Numbered from the stretch's first letter, positions 26,940-35,049 are shown. The stretch is DNA of 64,000 nt from DTU063 sp001512695 (GCA_049658265.1 JBASOM010000011.1:1-64000), one strand, 5' to 3'. Numbers and translations are program-made. Notes: generated from the sequence alone by a model not told the origin.

Positions 26940-27896
26940 TCATAAATCCCCTTTCATAGACTGTAATTTGTTAGCCATTTCTTCAATCTTTTTTAATCTA
27001 TAACTCACTCCGGATTTGCCTAAAACAGGATCCATCATCTGACCCAATTCCTTTAGGCTTAAATCCGGATATTGGAGTCTGAGTTCCGCAATCTGCCTTA
27101 GTTTATCCGGCAATCTGTCAAAAATGTTGTTTTCCTTAAAATACTTAATACTTTCTATCTGCCTAAGCGATGCGTCGATGGTTTTGTTAAGATTGGCCGT
27201 TTCGCAGTTTACAATGCGATTTACGCTATTTCGCATATCCTTTAAAACCCTTACATCCTCATATTTTAAAAGATTGTTGTGGGCACCCATGAGGCCGAGA
27301 AGGTCCGAAATGTGGTCTCCATCTTTTAAGTAAATCATGTAGTTGTTTTTGCGTTCAACCACATTAGATTTTAAGCCAAAATGGTTAATGGTTTCAGTTA
27401 AAATTTTGACCATATCTTCATCCTGGGTGACAAATTCCATGTGATAAGGGCCTTTCGGATTGCTGACCGAGCCGCCGCCCAAAAAAGCCCCCCGCAGGAA
27501 AGCCCTTTTGCAACAGTCGTTTTTGATTGAGTCCGGATTCATTACGGCTCTTTTGAGTTTTGCATGCTCTTTTTCCGGTATTATTCCATATTCCTCTAAG
27601 AATCTCCTGCAACATTTCATATCTATTGAAATGATATACAGTCTTTTATCCCTTAAAAAGTTGTTTCTCTTTATGGCAACCTGGACAGGAGTTTGAAAAT
27701 TTTTGCGCATCAACTTGTAAACCCTTCTGGCTGTAGGCGCGTGCACGGTTTGAACCTGAACTAATACCTTCTTTTCACCGCCGACTATTTTTATAGTTCC
27801 GGCCATTCGAATCAGGGCAGCCAGTTCCGCATTTTGGCAGCAGCTCTCGGAGGGTTGACGGGACAACTCTTCCTTAACCTCGTAGGAAAAAGACAC
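26940..27896 (-). CDS. whiA: DNA-binding protein WhiA
   Basis: Sporulation/cell-division regulator conserved in Gram-positives. A LAGLIDADG-homing-endonuclease-like N-terminal domain (RAFLRGAFLGGGSVSNPKGPYH near residue 130-150) is joined to a C-terminal helix-turn-helix (LRLQYPDLSLKELGQMM...GKSGVSYRLKKIE). Its 318 residues are usual. The GTG start (VSFSYEVKEELS) has GAGGTGAGGG upstream. It belongs to the rapZ-yvcK-whiA-HPr cluster that is nearly universal in Firmicutes. Confidence 0.97.
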   Translation of the reverse strand: MSFSYEVKEELSRQPSESCCQNAELAALIRMAGTIKIVGGEKKVLVQVQTVHAPTARRVYKLMRKNFQTPVQVAIKRNNFLRDKRLYIISIDMKCCRRFLEEYGIIPEKEHAKLKRAVMNPDSIKNDCCKRAFLRGAFLGGGSVSNPKGPYHMEFVTQDEDMVKILTETINHFGLKSNVVERKNNYMIYLKDGDHISDLLGLMGAHNNLLKYEDVRVLKDMRNSVNRIVNCETANLNKTIDASLRQIESIKYFKENNIFDRLPDKLRQIAELRLQYPDLSLKELGQMMDPVLGKSGVSYRLKKIEEMANKLQSMKGDL

Positions 27897-27951
27897 ACCC
27901 TCACCTCATTCCTTAATTCTACATAAATAATAAAAAAACCTTCAATCTAAG

Positions 27952-28887
27952 CTAAATTATCTTCATCACAACTTCTGCCAGAAGCTCAGGGCTGTGACGA
28001 ACTACGTCGGTGGGGTTTATTACCGGAGCCGTCACAGTCTTGTATCCCATTGCCTCAATGACTTCACTGTCACACTCAACAGGCTTAGAGCCATCTTGTA
28101 GGTAACGCGATAAGAGATAGTCGGGTATTTGCCCTGAATTAATAATTACATAATCCATCACGGCTGAACATGAGTGTTTAATAACAGCCCTGACATGGTC
28201 TGAAGCCTTATAACCATCGGTCTCGCCCGGCTGTGTCATCACATTTACCACATAAATCTTTCTTGCCTTCGATTCTGATATGGCAGAGCTTATGTCCTTT
28301 ACGAGCAGATTTGGAATTAAGCTTGTGTAAAGGCTTCCCGGGCTAAGTATAATGGCATCTGCCTGTTTTATGGCTTCTATAGCCTCCTCCGAGGGTTTTG
28401 CGTCAGAAGGCTTCAGCATCACCCTGGAGATTCTTTTCCTGGAATTTGGAATGTGAGACTCTCCACAAGCTATCTCACCATCATCGTATACAGCTTCTAA
28501 AACTACATTTTCCGAGGTAGAAGGAAGAACCCTTCCCTTGACGGCCAGTACCTTGCTGGACTCCTTAATGGCAAGTTCGAAGTTGCCTAAGATTTCCGTC
28601 ATCGCTGCCAACAATAGATTTCCAAAGCTGTGGCCTTTTAAGCTGCCGCAGCTAAAGCGGTATTGGAATAATTCCTCCATTAAAGGTTCGGTACAGGCTA
28701 GAGCGCATAGGCAATTCCTGATATCGCCGGGTGCAGGTATATGAAGTTCGTCCCTTAGTATGCCTGAGCTGCCGCCGTCATCGGCAACAGTTACAATGGC
28801 GGTTAGGTTATCCGTATAAAGCTTTAAACCTCTCAAAAGATTGGGGAGCCCGGTGCCTCCTCCCAAACAAACTATTTTCGGATTCAT
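27952..28887 (-). CDS. yvcK: gluconeogenesis factor YvcK (GlmR) family protein
   Basis: Cytoplasmic UDP-sugar-binding protein of the CofD-like family, needed in Bacillus for growth on gluconeogenic carbon and linked to cell-wall precursor supply. Visible motifs are VCLGGGTGLPNLLRGLK (nucleotide-binding loop), TVADDGGSSGILRDEL and ILSPGSLYTSLIPNLLV. Length 311 is close to the usual 315-330. It lies four bases after rapZ and is followed by whiA. Confidence 0.96.
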   Translation of the reverse strand: MNPKIVCLGGGTGLPNLLRGLKLYTDNLTAIVTVADDGGSSGILRDELHIPAPGDIRNCLCALACTEPLMEELFQYRFSCGSLKGHSFGNLLLAAMTEILGNFELAIKESSKVLAVKGRVLPSTSENVVLEAVYDDGEIACGESHIPNSRKRISRVMLKPSDAKPSEEAIEAIKQADAIILSPGSLYTSLIPNLLVKDISSAISESKARKIYVVNVMTQPGETDGYKASDHVRAVIKHSCSAVMDYVIINSGQIPDYLLSRYLQDGSKPVECDSEVIEAMGYKTVTAPVINPTDVVRHSPELLAEVVMKII

Positions 28888-28891
28888 ATTT

Positions 28892-29764
28892 TCAACCCCG
28901 ATCCTTGTCTATGTCTCTGTGGTCCACCGTAACTCTGTGGCGGTTAGCTTTAAGCATTCCAGCCAGTTCATTGGTTATGACCACGGAGCGATGCCTGCCT
29001 CCGGTGCAACCAATAGCGATCACCAATTGAGTTTTGCCTTCCCGAATATAAAAGGGTATTAGATACTGCACCATATCAAGCAGTTTTTTTAGGAATTGCC
29101 TGCTTTCGGGCCAATTCATCACAAAGTCTTTTACCTCTTTGTCTTTGCCCGAGCAAGGCCGCAGTTCATCGATATAGTAAGGGTTGGGTATAAACCTGAC
29201 ATCAAAGATCAAATCAGCGTCTAATGGAATCCCATGTTTAAAACCGAAGGACACCAGGTTTATTAAAAGTCGTTCTTCCCTTCCCTGCTCGATGAATCTC
29301 ATTGTTATTTCTTCTTTAAGTTCGGAGGGTTTTTTATTGGAAGTGTCAATGATATAATCGGCCTCGTCGCGCAGCCTTGACATGATTTGCCGTTCGGAAG
29401 CTATCCCCTCCACAATGCGGCCTTCCAATGCCAAGGGATGGCGCCGCCGACTTTCCTTATAGCGCTTTATGAGGACTTCATCCGAAGCTTCCAAAAACAG
29501 GATTTCGTAATCATAGCCCGAGTCGGCCATTTCGTTTAAACTTTCAAACAGCTTATCAAAAAAACCTCCACCCCTAATGTCTATAACCAATGCTATCTTG
29601 TTTATCTTCTTCAAGCTATGACTGCAGAGTTCCATAAAAGTTGGGATTAAAGCAGGTGGAAGATTGTCAACACAAAAATAGCCATGATCCTCAAAAACTC
29701 TCATCGCCAAAGTCTTGCCCGCACCCGAAAGGCCGGTTATTATCACTAGCTTCAAATCCTTCAT
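28892..29764 (-). CDS. rapZ: RNase adapter / nucleotide-binding protein RapZ (YvcJ)
   Basis: P-loop protein of the RapZ/YvcJ family. Walker A is GLSGAGKT, followed by FEDHGYFCVDNLP. The C-terminal domain includes GCTGGRHRSVVITNELA, the conserved RapZ motif that binds the ligand in the E. coli protein. In enterobacteria it steers a small RNA to RNase E; its role in Firmicutes is less defined (link to competence and cell-envelope precursors). I choose ATG 29764, with AAAGGTGAG upstream; the GTG three codons earlier overlaps that site. First gene of the cluster. Confidence 0.96.
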   Translation of the reverse strand: MKDLKLVIITGLSGAGKTLAMRVFEDHGYFCVDNLPPALIPTFMELCSHSLKKINKIALVIDIRGGGFFDKLFESLNEMADSGYDYEILFLEASDEVLIKRYKESRRRHPLALEGRIVEGIASERQIMSRLRDEADYIIDTSNKKPSELKEEITMRFIEQGREERLLINLVSFGFKHGIPLDADLIFDVRFIPNPYYIDELRPCSGKDKEVKDFVMNWPESRQFLKKLLDMVQYLIPFYIREGKTQLVIAIGCTGGRHRSVVITNELAGMLKANRHRVTVDHRDIDKDRG

Positions 29765-29927
29765 ATGTCTCACCTTTTGTTTACGCTAAACTTTCTATGC
29801 TGATATTTGGCATTGGTTATGTCGACTGTACCGGGCATGAGTATGCCATTCTGTCCAGCTTCATATAAGTCCTCTCTATAACAGTATAATATAAATTGAA
29901 ACTAAAATCTATGTAAAAAAGCTTGTG

Positions 29928-29955
29928 TTGGAAAACATTCAATATTTGTTATAAT
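29928..29955 (+). promoter_or_regulatory. sigma-A promoter of the YlbF-family gene
   Basis: -35 TTGGAA (29928-29933), 16-bp spacer, -10 TATAAT (29950-29955). It lies 44 bases before the ATG, which has AAAGGAGG upstream. Confidence 0.75.
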
Positions 29956-29998
29956 TGAGTTAGATAGCTAGATTTAAAACTAAAGGAGGCTGCTGAAT

Positions 29999-30343
29999 AT
30001 GAATGTATATGATGCTGCCCATCAACTTGCAAGGCGTTTGCGCGAGTGTCCTGAATACATAGAGTTTAAGCGAGCCAAAGAAAGTTTAAAAGAGGATCCC
30101 CAGGCCGAAAACATGCTAAAAGACCTGAGGAATAAACAATTTGAGCTGCAGGCTCTTAAGCTTTCAGGAAAGCCAACCGATGAAGCTGAGGAAAACTTGA
30201 GGAATCTGTACAACATTGTTGCCCACAATTCGCTGCTAAAAAGGTATCTTGAAGCGGAAGAACGCTTTGCAGTGCTGTTTTCAGATATCCAGGATATCAT
30301 CATGAAGGGAATTGAACTCGATATTGATTTAAATAAAAAATAG
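29999..30343 (+). CDS. YlbF/YmcA family protein
   Basis: A small helical protein of the Com_YlbF family; in Bacillus, YlbF, YmcA and YaaT form a complex that acts with RNase Y on mRNA and on Spo0A activation. The 114 residues are rich in charged helices (ARRLRECPEYIEFKRAKESL; AENMLKDLRNKQFELQ) with no signal peptide. YaaT and a second partner are not in the window, so complex formation is inference. It is one of only two plus-strand genes, with its own promoter and terminator. Confidence 0.87.
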   Translation: MNVYDAAHQLARRLRECPEYIEFKRAKESLKEDPQAENMLKDLRNKQFELQALKLSGKPTDEAEENLRNLYNIVAHNSLLKRYLEAEERFAVLFSDIQDIIMKGIELDIDLNKK

Positions 30344-30363
30344 AATGTGCTTTTAATCAATAT

Positions 30364-30398
30364 ACCGCCAAACTCTCCGAAGTTTGGCGGTTTGTTTT
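30364..30398 (+). terminator. Terminator of the YlbF-family gene
   Basis: ACCGCCAAACT / AGTTTGGCGGT with a 6-nt loop and TTTGTTTT after it on plus. It lies just before the convergent end of the mgtE operon. Confidence 0.87.
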
Positions 30399-30405
30399 CC
30401 ACCGG

Positions 30406-31746
30406 TCACAGCCCTAAAATCCATGTGGCTGTAGAAAAATAAACTAAGAGTCCCAAGATATCAAGAAAGGTTGTCACAAGGGGTCCCGAAGCCACGGCCG
30501 GGTCTTGACCAAGTTTATACCACAAGAGGGGAAAGAATGTGCCTAGCATTGCCGCAAGTGTCAGGTTAAAGGCCATGGCAATTCCCACCACAAGGCCCAG
30601 CAACACTTGCCCCTGCCAGAGGTATGTTATGGCAGCTACCAAAATGCCGTTCAGCAGGCCCAGAATAATTCCCACGGCGGCTTCCCGAAGGACATTTTTT
30701 GCAATGGACAAGCTTTCCAGTTCACCGGTGGCAAGGCCCCTTACCATGATGGCAGCAGATTGTGTGCCGACATTGCCTCCCATGTCCATAATTACGGGAA
30801 TAAATAGGGATAAAGTCACTATGGTCTGCAGGGCAGCAGAAAAGTCGTTTATGACCCTGCCGGATACTATTTCACCGGCAATCGCTATTAAAATCCAGGG
30901 CAGCCTTCGCTTTGCCCGGGCCCAAATCGAAACCTGACCTAGGTCAATGCTTTCATCAACATTCGAGCCCGCTAACTTCAGTATGTCTTCTGTAGTTTCT
31001 TCTTCCACTACAATCATGGCATCGTCTACGGTCACTATGCCTAATAGCACATTGTCATCATCAACTACGGGCAACGCCAATAAGCCGTATTTTTGAATGA
31101 GTTTCGCCACTTCTTCTTGTTCCTGTAGGGCATTGACCTTTTTTACATCGGTCTGCATAAAATCTTTAATACAAGTATCCTCAGGCGCTAGTATTAAATC
31201 CCTCAGTGAAACTACTCCTACCAGCCTTCCCTGAGAATCCACCACATACACATAATAAATGGTCTCCGCATCAATGGCCAGTTCCGCCAATCTATTGAGA
31301 GCGTCCTTGGCCTTTAACTCTTTGGGAAAGGCTATATATTCCGTGGTCATCCTGCCACCGGCAGTGTTTCTCTCGTAAGACAACAAGTCTATTAAGTCGG
31401 TTTGTTCCGTTTCTTCCAGCAAGGACAATATTTGTCTTTTTTCTTCTTCCTTTAAATCGCCCAATAAGTCAGCTACTTCATCCGCTGACATTTCTTGGAT
31501 TAGTTTGCGCGCATAATTGTATTCAACACTCGTTAAGATTAAATATTTTTTGCGTGAATCTATTTCTTCCAAAACCTGAAGGGCAGTATCGAATTCTAAT
31601 GCCGAGAACAAATTTATACTTTCATTTTCCGAAAGCTCTTCCATGAGCTGGGCGATGTCCACTGGATGATATTGCTCGAGTATCGGATATAATTCTTCAT
31701 AATTTTTATCTTCCAAAAGTCCAAGAATCTGTTCCCTTTCGTTCAT
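30406..31746 (-). CDS. mgtE: magnesium transporter MgtE (second copy)
   Basis: Mg2+ channel of the MgtE/SLC41 type. An N-terminal superhelical domain (residues 1-125, LEQYHPVDIAQLMEELSENE) is followed by a CBS pair (about 130-250) that senses Mg2+. Five membrane helices follow from about residue 285, including PVIMDMGGNVGTQSAAIMVRGLA, the pore signature with GGNVGTQ. Its 446 residues are normal. Its ATG overlaps the stop of the upstream mgtE paralogue by 4 bases. Two tandem MgtE copies suggest a heteromer or two affinities (inference). Confidence 0.94.
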   Translation of the reverse strand: MNEREQILGLLEDKNYEELYPILEQYHPVDIAQLMEELSENESINLFSALEFDTALQVLEEIDSRKKYLILTSVEYNYARKLIQEMSADEVADLLGDLKEEEKRQILSLLEETEQTDLIDLLSYERNTAGGRMTTEYIAFPKELKAKDALNRLAELAIDAETIYYVYVVDSQGRLVGVVSLRDLILAPEDTCIKDFMQTDVKKVNALQEQEEVAKLIQKYGLLALPVVDDDNVLLGIVTVDDAMIVVEEETTEDILKLAGSNVDESIDLGQVSIWARAKRRLPWILIAIAGEIVSGRVINDFSAALQTIVTLSLFIPVIMDMGGNVGTQSAAIMVRGLATGELESLSIAKNVLREAAVGIILGLLNGILVAAITYLWQGQVLLGLVVGIAMAFNLTLAAMLGTFFPLLWYKLGQDPAVASGPLVTTFLDILGLLVYFSTATWILGL

Positions 31747-33128
31747 GCCAGCACCCCCTTTGCGGCGCTGACAAGATCCGGTGAAATGACGTCAATGAGA
31801 TAAGTAGAAACGGTAAAATATATTGCAAGGGTAGATATGTCCACAAGTGTAGTTATGAAAGGGCCGGAAGCTACGGCAGGATCAATGTCAAAAATGCGAA
31901 ATATTAAGGGCACCAGGACACCGATAAGGGAGGCCAGTATCAAAGATATGCCCATAGAGAGCCCAACGGCCATGCTGAGCTGAATATTGCTTTGCCAAAG
32001 GTAAGCTAGAACTGATACTATCCCTCCGCATATTATTCCAAGTTGCAGCCCTGCTAAGGTTTCCCCCAATATGAAAATCAATACGTTCTTCCTGCTCAAC
32101 TTTTCCGTGGCCATGCTCCTGACCGTCAGTGCCAATGATTGGGTGCCTACATTGCCCCCCGTTGCCATGAGAACCGGAATGAAAAAGGCCAGAGCAACCA
32201 TGGACTCCAGTACATGCGAGAATCCATCAATGACCTTCCCCGAGAACATGTTTCCTATAAGGCATATAACGAGCCACAAGAGTCGATTTTTCGAGGAACC
32301 CCAAATGGTCTTTGAAAAAGCCACATCTTCTTCCGGCGTAATACCTGCCATTCTATGAATGTCTTCCGTATCTTCCTCTTCTATAATCTCCATTGCATCG
32401 TCAACCGTTACGATACCCAGGAGCCGATTTGAATCGTTAACAACAGGAACTGCGAGGAGGGAATACTTGGATATGATTTTTGCAACTTCCTCCTGATCCT
32501 GGTCTACGTGAACCGACACGATATTCGTGTGCATAATTTCATGAATTTTTTTGTCCCTAGGAGCAGTAATAAGTTCTCTTAAAGACAATACACCTTCCAG
32601 ATGCTTGTTTTTATCTAATACGTAAATGTAGTAAATTGTCTCGGCTTTATGGCCGAACTGTCGCACATCTGAGATGGCCTCATTTACGGTGGCATCCGAG
32701 AATATATATACATAATCTGTGGTCATGAGGCCGCCTGCCGTGTCTTCTGCCATCCTAAGGAGCGATTTGAGCTCCTCGTAATCTTCTTCGGGAAGCTTTC
32801 TCAAAAGGCTTTCGGCTTGAGCCGAGGGCATTTGCTGAAAAAGGTCTATAATTTCATCTACTGACATGTTTTCTAAGATCTTTATGGTTTCCGCTTCAGT
32901 CAGCTCATCAATAATGGAAATCCGATCATGGGGCTCAATTTCTTCCAACACCTCGGCTGCCTTAGAGCTTGTCATCATTTGAAAAAATAGCTTTTTATTG
33001 CCGTTCTTTATTTCACTGAGTATCTGGGCAATGTCTGCCGGGTGAAGGTTTGCAAGTATCTTGTGTGCTTCGTCGCTCTTATTGAGTACGAAATGCTTTA
33101 TCAAAACTACATCTTTTTTTGGCAGCAT
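31743..33128 (-). CDS. mgtE: magnesium transporter MgtE (first copy, behind M-box)
   Basis: First gene of the Mg2+ operon: 461 residues with the same three parts, an N-domain (LANLHPADIAQILSEIKNGN), a CBS pair and five C-terminal helices with ATGGNVGTQSLALTVRSMA. It carries the extra charged start typical of the family. The ATG at 33128 has AAAGGAGGG just upstream, beginning right after the stop of a 30-codon leader ORF (33144-33236). Control by the M-box (33300-33465) is expected: high Mg2+ folds the aptamer and allows termination. Confidence 0.95.
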   Translation of the reverse strand: MLPKKDVVLIKHFVLNKSDEAHKILANLHPADIAQILSEIKNGNKKLFFQMMTSSKAAEVLEEIEPHDRISIIDELTEAETIKILENMSVDEIIDLFQQMPSAQAESLLRKLPEEDYEELKSLLRMAEDTAGGLMTTDYVYIFSDATVNEAISDVRQFGHKAETIYYIYVLDKNKHLEGVLSLRELITAPRDKKIHEIMHTNIVSVHVDQDQEEVAKIISKYSLLAVPVVNDSNRLLGIVTVDDAMEIIEEEDTEDIHRMAGITPEEDVAFSKTIWGSSKNRLLWLVICLIGNMFSGKVIDGFSHVLESMVALAFFIPVLMATGGNVGTQSLALTVRSMATEKLSRKNVLIFILGETLAGLQLGIICGGIVSVLAYLWQSNIQLSMAVGLSMGISLILASLIGVLVPLIFRIFDIDPAVASGPFITTLVDISTLAIYFTVSTYLIDVISPDLVSAAKGVLA

Positions 33129-33143
33129 AACTGTCCCTCCTTT

Positions 33144-33236
33144 TTAAGAGGTCCATCTACCCACCACAGCAGCAGCGGTAAGATAGACCTCATTGATATT
33201 AAGTTTTATAAAGCATCGACTAGGATCCGGGTCCAT
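33144..33236 (-). CDS. Putative Mg2+-responsive leader peptide (MDPDP...) upstream of mgtE
   Basis: A 30-codon ORF that starts ATG GAC CCG GAT CCT (MDPDPSRCF) and ends ...VVGRWTS. It has AAAGGGGG seven bases before the ATG and sits between the M-box terminator and mgtE. Alternating Asp/Pro at the N terminus is the feature by which enterobacterial MgtL (MEPDP...) destabilises ribosomes at low Mg2+. A stem-loop lies in the second half of the ORF (GAGGTCTATCTTACC with GGTAGATGGACCTC). Its stop is two bases before the mgtE ribosome-binding site, so coupling is possible. Translation and function are inferred; chance cannot be excluded. Confidence 0.5.
   Translation of the reverse strand: MDPDPSRCFIKLNINEVYLTAAAVVGRWTS
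33146..33191 (-). promoter_or_regulatory. Stem-loop inside the mgtE leader ORF
   Basis: GAGGTCTATCTTACC pairs with GGTAGATGGACCTC (one bulged T, one G-U). The 3' arm's CCTC could instead pair with GAGG of the mgtE ribosome-binding site eight bases later. A ribosome on the leader ORF would open the stem and allow the second pairing. This is a structural reading only. Confidence 0.45.
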
Positions 33237-33260
33237 CGTACCGCCCCCTTTGCATGATAA

Positions 33261-33292
33261 AATTAATAAAAGCCCTTTTTAGACGAAAGGGC
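33261..33292 (-). terminator. M-box-controlled terminator
   Basis: GCCCTTT / AAAGGGC hairpin on the minus strand followed by TTTTATTAATTTT, directly after the M-box aptamer. Confidence 0.85.
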
Positions 33293-33299
33293 ATAGTAA

Positions 33300-33465
33300 T
33301 ACTATTTCCCCTCGTCTCGGTTTTAGCACTGTACGACTTTGGAACCCTGTTCCAGCCACATTAGATTTGCCTTAATCCGGCGAAACCTGTTAACCCATTG
33401 GTGTCTCTCGACATTTCCGGGCAGTGGCCTGTATTCGCACAGGAGCCTCACCTAACGGGAAGTAA
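33300..33465 (-). promoter_or_regulatory. M-box (ykoK) Mg2+ riboswitch
   Basis: The conserved core is easy to read on the minus strand: GTTAGGTGAGGCTCCT, ACAGGCCACTGCCC, then GAGAGACACCAATGGGTTAA, and CAGGTTTCGCCGGATTAAGG. These match the M-box consensus. It lies upstream of two Mg2+ transporter genes, the expected target. Boundaries are approximate. Confidence 0.95.
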
Positions 33466-33487
33466 AAACTATTTTTCACTTACTTTT

Positions 33488-33517
33488 ATTTTAATACTTT
33501 AATGTAATATATGTCAA
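33488..33517 (-). promoter_or_regulatory. sigma-A promoter of the mgtE operon
   Basis: -35 TTGACA (33512-33517), 18-bp spacer and -10 TAAAAT (33488-33493) on the minus strand, just upstream of the M-box. Confidence 0.68.
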
Positions 33518-33559
33518 GCTAGGTCTAAAAAATGATCGCGTCAAGATACTATGGGTTTT

Positions 33560-33680
33560 AAAATAAAAAAGTATTCCCTCTGGATATATATTTTCCTTAA
33601 GCGTCTCTTATTGACTTAAGGAACTGCGAAGCACAAGTTCTTTTACCCAGATTACATCATATCACAGAGGAGATACTCTT
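33560..33680 (-). ncRNA. Candidate structured RNA of unknown class
   Basis: A stretch of about 110 nt without a gene that folds well. Outer stem: AGTATTCCCTCTG (33570-33582) with CAGAGGAGATACT (33665-33677). Inner stem: TTCCTTAAG (33593-33601) with CTTAAGGAA (33615-33623). A third helix is GAACT / AGTTC (33621-33640). On the minus strand the outer stem is followed by TTTTTTATTTT, as in a terminator, so minus is the likely strand. TCTGG/CCAGA pairing competes with the outer stem. I could not match it to a known RNA family. Confidence 0.45.
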
Positions 33681-33725
33681 ATCTTTTATTTTTTGGTTTT
33701 TACCCAAAGTAATTTTACACTATGC

Positions 33726-33756
33726 TAAAAAATGAGGAGGTTATTTTAACCTCCCC
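33726..33756 (-). terminator. Terminator after the Gln-rich gene pair
   Basis: GGAGGTTA / TAACCTCC hairpin on the minus strand followed by TCATTTTTT, seven bases beyond the stop at 33763. Confidence 0.87.
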
Positions 33757-33762
33757 ATGGGC

Positions 33763-34179
33763 TCATTGAAGTTGTTGCCCGCCCTGCTGCATTTGTTGCT
33801 GCTGGCCAGTTTGTTGAGTTTGCTGATTTAACTGTTGTAACTGCTTTGTAGACTGATCAAGCAACTGATTCATTTGATAAAAAACCTGGTTGGCCTGAAT
33901 GCTCTGCTGAGCTTGGGTTAATGCATTTATGGCCTGCTGTATCGCTTGATTTACCTTGCCGTCAGTCTGCTGTTGCTGGGTTTGGGCCTGGCTTTTCAAC
34001 TGGTTTAAAAGTTGCTGAAAGTCCTGCGGAGATTGACCGAATTGATTTGCCATTTGTTGGTTCGCACCCCCCTGGGTCTGTTGGTTTGCCCCTTTCAGCT
34101 TGCTATTTATTTCTTCAGAAACCTCAGAATCAGCTTTCTTTTCCAACAAATAATCGCTAAACTCCTTTTTATGGGCCAA
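33763..34179 (-). CDS. Gln-rich helical protein, unknown (paralogue of the upstream gene)
   Basis: I place the start at TTG 34179 (MAHKKEFSDYLLEKK..., 138 aa), because TTTAGGAGGTG lies seven bases upstream; the ATG at 34260 overlaps the previous stop but lacks a ribosome-binding site. About a third of the residues after position 35 are Gln (runs such as QAQTQQQQTDGK). The helical block NQAIQQAINALTQAQQSIQ, followed by FYQMNQLLDQS, resembles the C terminus of the upstream product. There is no signal peptide and no Cys in this form. It could be a spore- or surface-associated structural protein, but nothing proves that. Confidence 0.75.
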   Translation of the reverse strand: MAHKKEFSDYLLEKKADSEVSEEINSKLKGANQQTQGGANQQMANQFGQSPQDFQQLLNQLKSQAQTQQQQTDGKVNQAIQQAINALTQAQQSIQANQVFYQMNQLLDQSTKQLQQLNQQTQQTGQQQQMQQGGQQLQ

Positions 34180-34259
34180 ACAAACACCTCCTAAAGGAAT
34201 TTTAACTTCCCCTATTAGCATGCCCTGTGCCAGAGCTTTTACTATATGAATTTTTTCCA

Positions 34260-34838
34260 TTACTGAAGTATGTTATCAATTGATTGATTAATTTCACCGT
34301 AAACTCTCTGCTGCTGTATGCCCCTACGAGCCTCTTCCAGGGCATCTATAGCCTGCTTAATGCTGAGCTGAAGCTGAGCGTAGGCATTGCCTTGAGATGC
34401 AGCATTTGTCTTGTCACTTGTCTGAAGGGCCATTTGCAGCTGATTTTCCACATTTTTGAAATCCGCCATTATCTGTTGAGAAGATGCAATAAAACTACTC
34501 AATCCATCGTCTATATTCTGGCTCAGCTGGCTAAAGCTGTCGCTGATTTTCTGCACCTGGTTAGTCAAGTCGATTTGTTTTTGATTTATCTGTTCTATGA
34601 CCAGTTGACTATTGGCTCCGGAAATCCATTTCGCCAATAAGTTCTGGCCCTTTTTGCTTTCAGTTTCTATTTCTTTAAAGGTTGTCTCTATGTCATTTTT
34701 TAATTGGAGCAAATCTTGTTGAAGATTTTTCAGTTGATTGTTCAAGTCACTGATACTCGCTTGATTCTGGGCAATAAAATTTCCCAACTTTATATTGTGA
34801 TTAGCAAGATTTGCACGTATATTGCTATAAAGTTCCAA
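34260..34838 (-). CDS. coiled-coil helical protein, unknown
   Basis: A 192-residue, almost fully helical protein (heptads through NLQQDLLQLKNDIETTFKEI and later) without signal peptide, membrane segment or Cys. It starts with TTG at 34838 behind GGGAGGTG. The C-terminal segment LSIKQAIDALEEARRGIQQQ, followed by VYGEINQSIDNIL, aligns with the middle of the downstream Gln-rich protein, so the two are probably paralogues by tandem duplication. Both may form one operon that ends at 33726. Function unknown; a sporulation role is only a guess. Confidence 0.72.
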   Translation of the reverse strand: MELYSNIRANLANHNIKLGNFIAQNQASISDLNNQLKNLQQDLLQLKNDIETTFKEIETESKKGQNLLAKWISGANSQLVIEQINQKQIDLTNQVQKISDSFSQLSQNIDDGLSSFIASSQQIMADFKNVENQLQMALQTSDKTNAASQGNAYAQLQLSIKQAIDALEEARRGIQQQRVYGEINQSIDNILQ

Positions 34839-35022
34839 ATTGACACCTCCCTTTCTTCCTTTAATTAGTTTTTCCTTTATGCCAGCTTTTCTTCATCCAT
34901 ATTTTTCTTTTTATACAAAACCGCAATTCCCAAATTATGTCAACATGCTTTAGTATACCAGCATGCTGAAATATTTTGCATTTAAAGAAGAAGTTACCAA
35001 ACGACTGTTTGGTTATTTGCCG

Positions 35023-35049
35023 CAAAAAAAGAACAGCCTAAGCTGCTCC
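35023..35049 (-). terminator. Terminator after the deacetylase-like gene
   Basis: GAGCAGC / GCTGTTC hairpin on the minus strand, then TTTTTTT. It lies eight bases past the stop. Confidence 0.88.

Noticed and set aside
33560..33680. 6S RNA as an identity for the structured region
   Set aside because: It is only about 110 nt, well short of 6S RNA, and I could not match the central bubble. Kept as unassigned.
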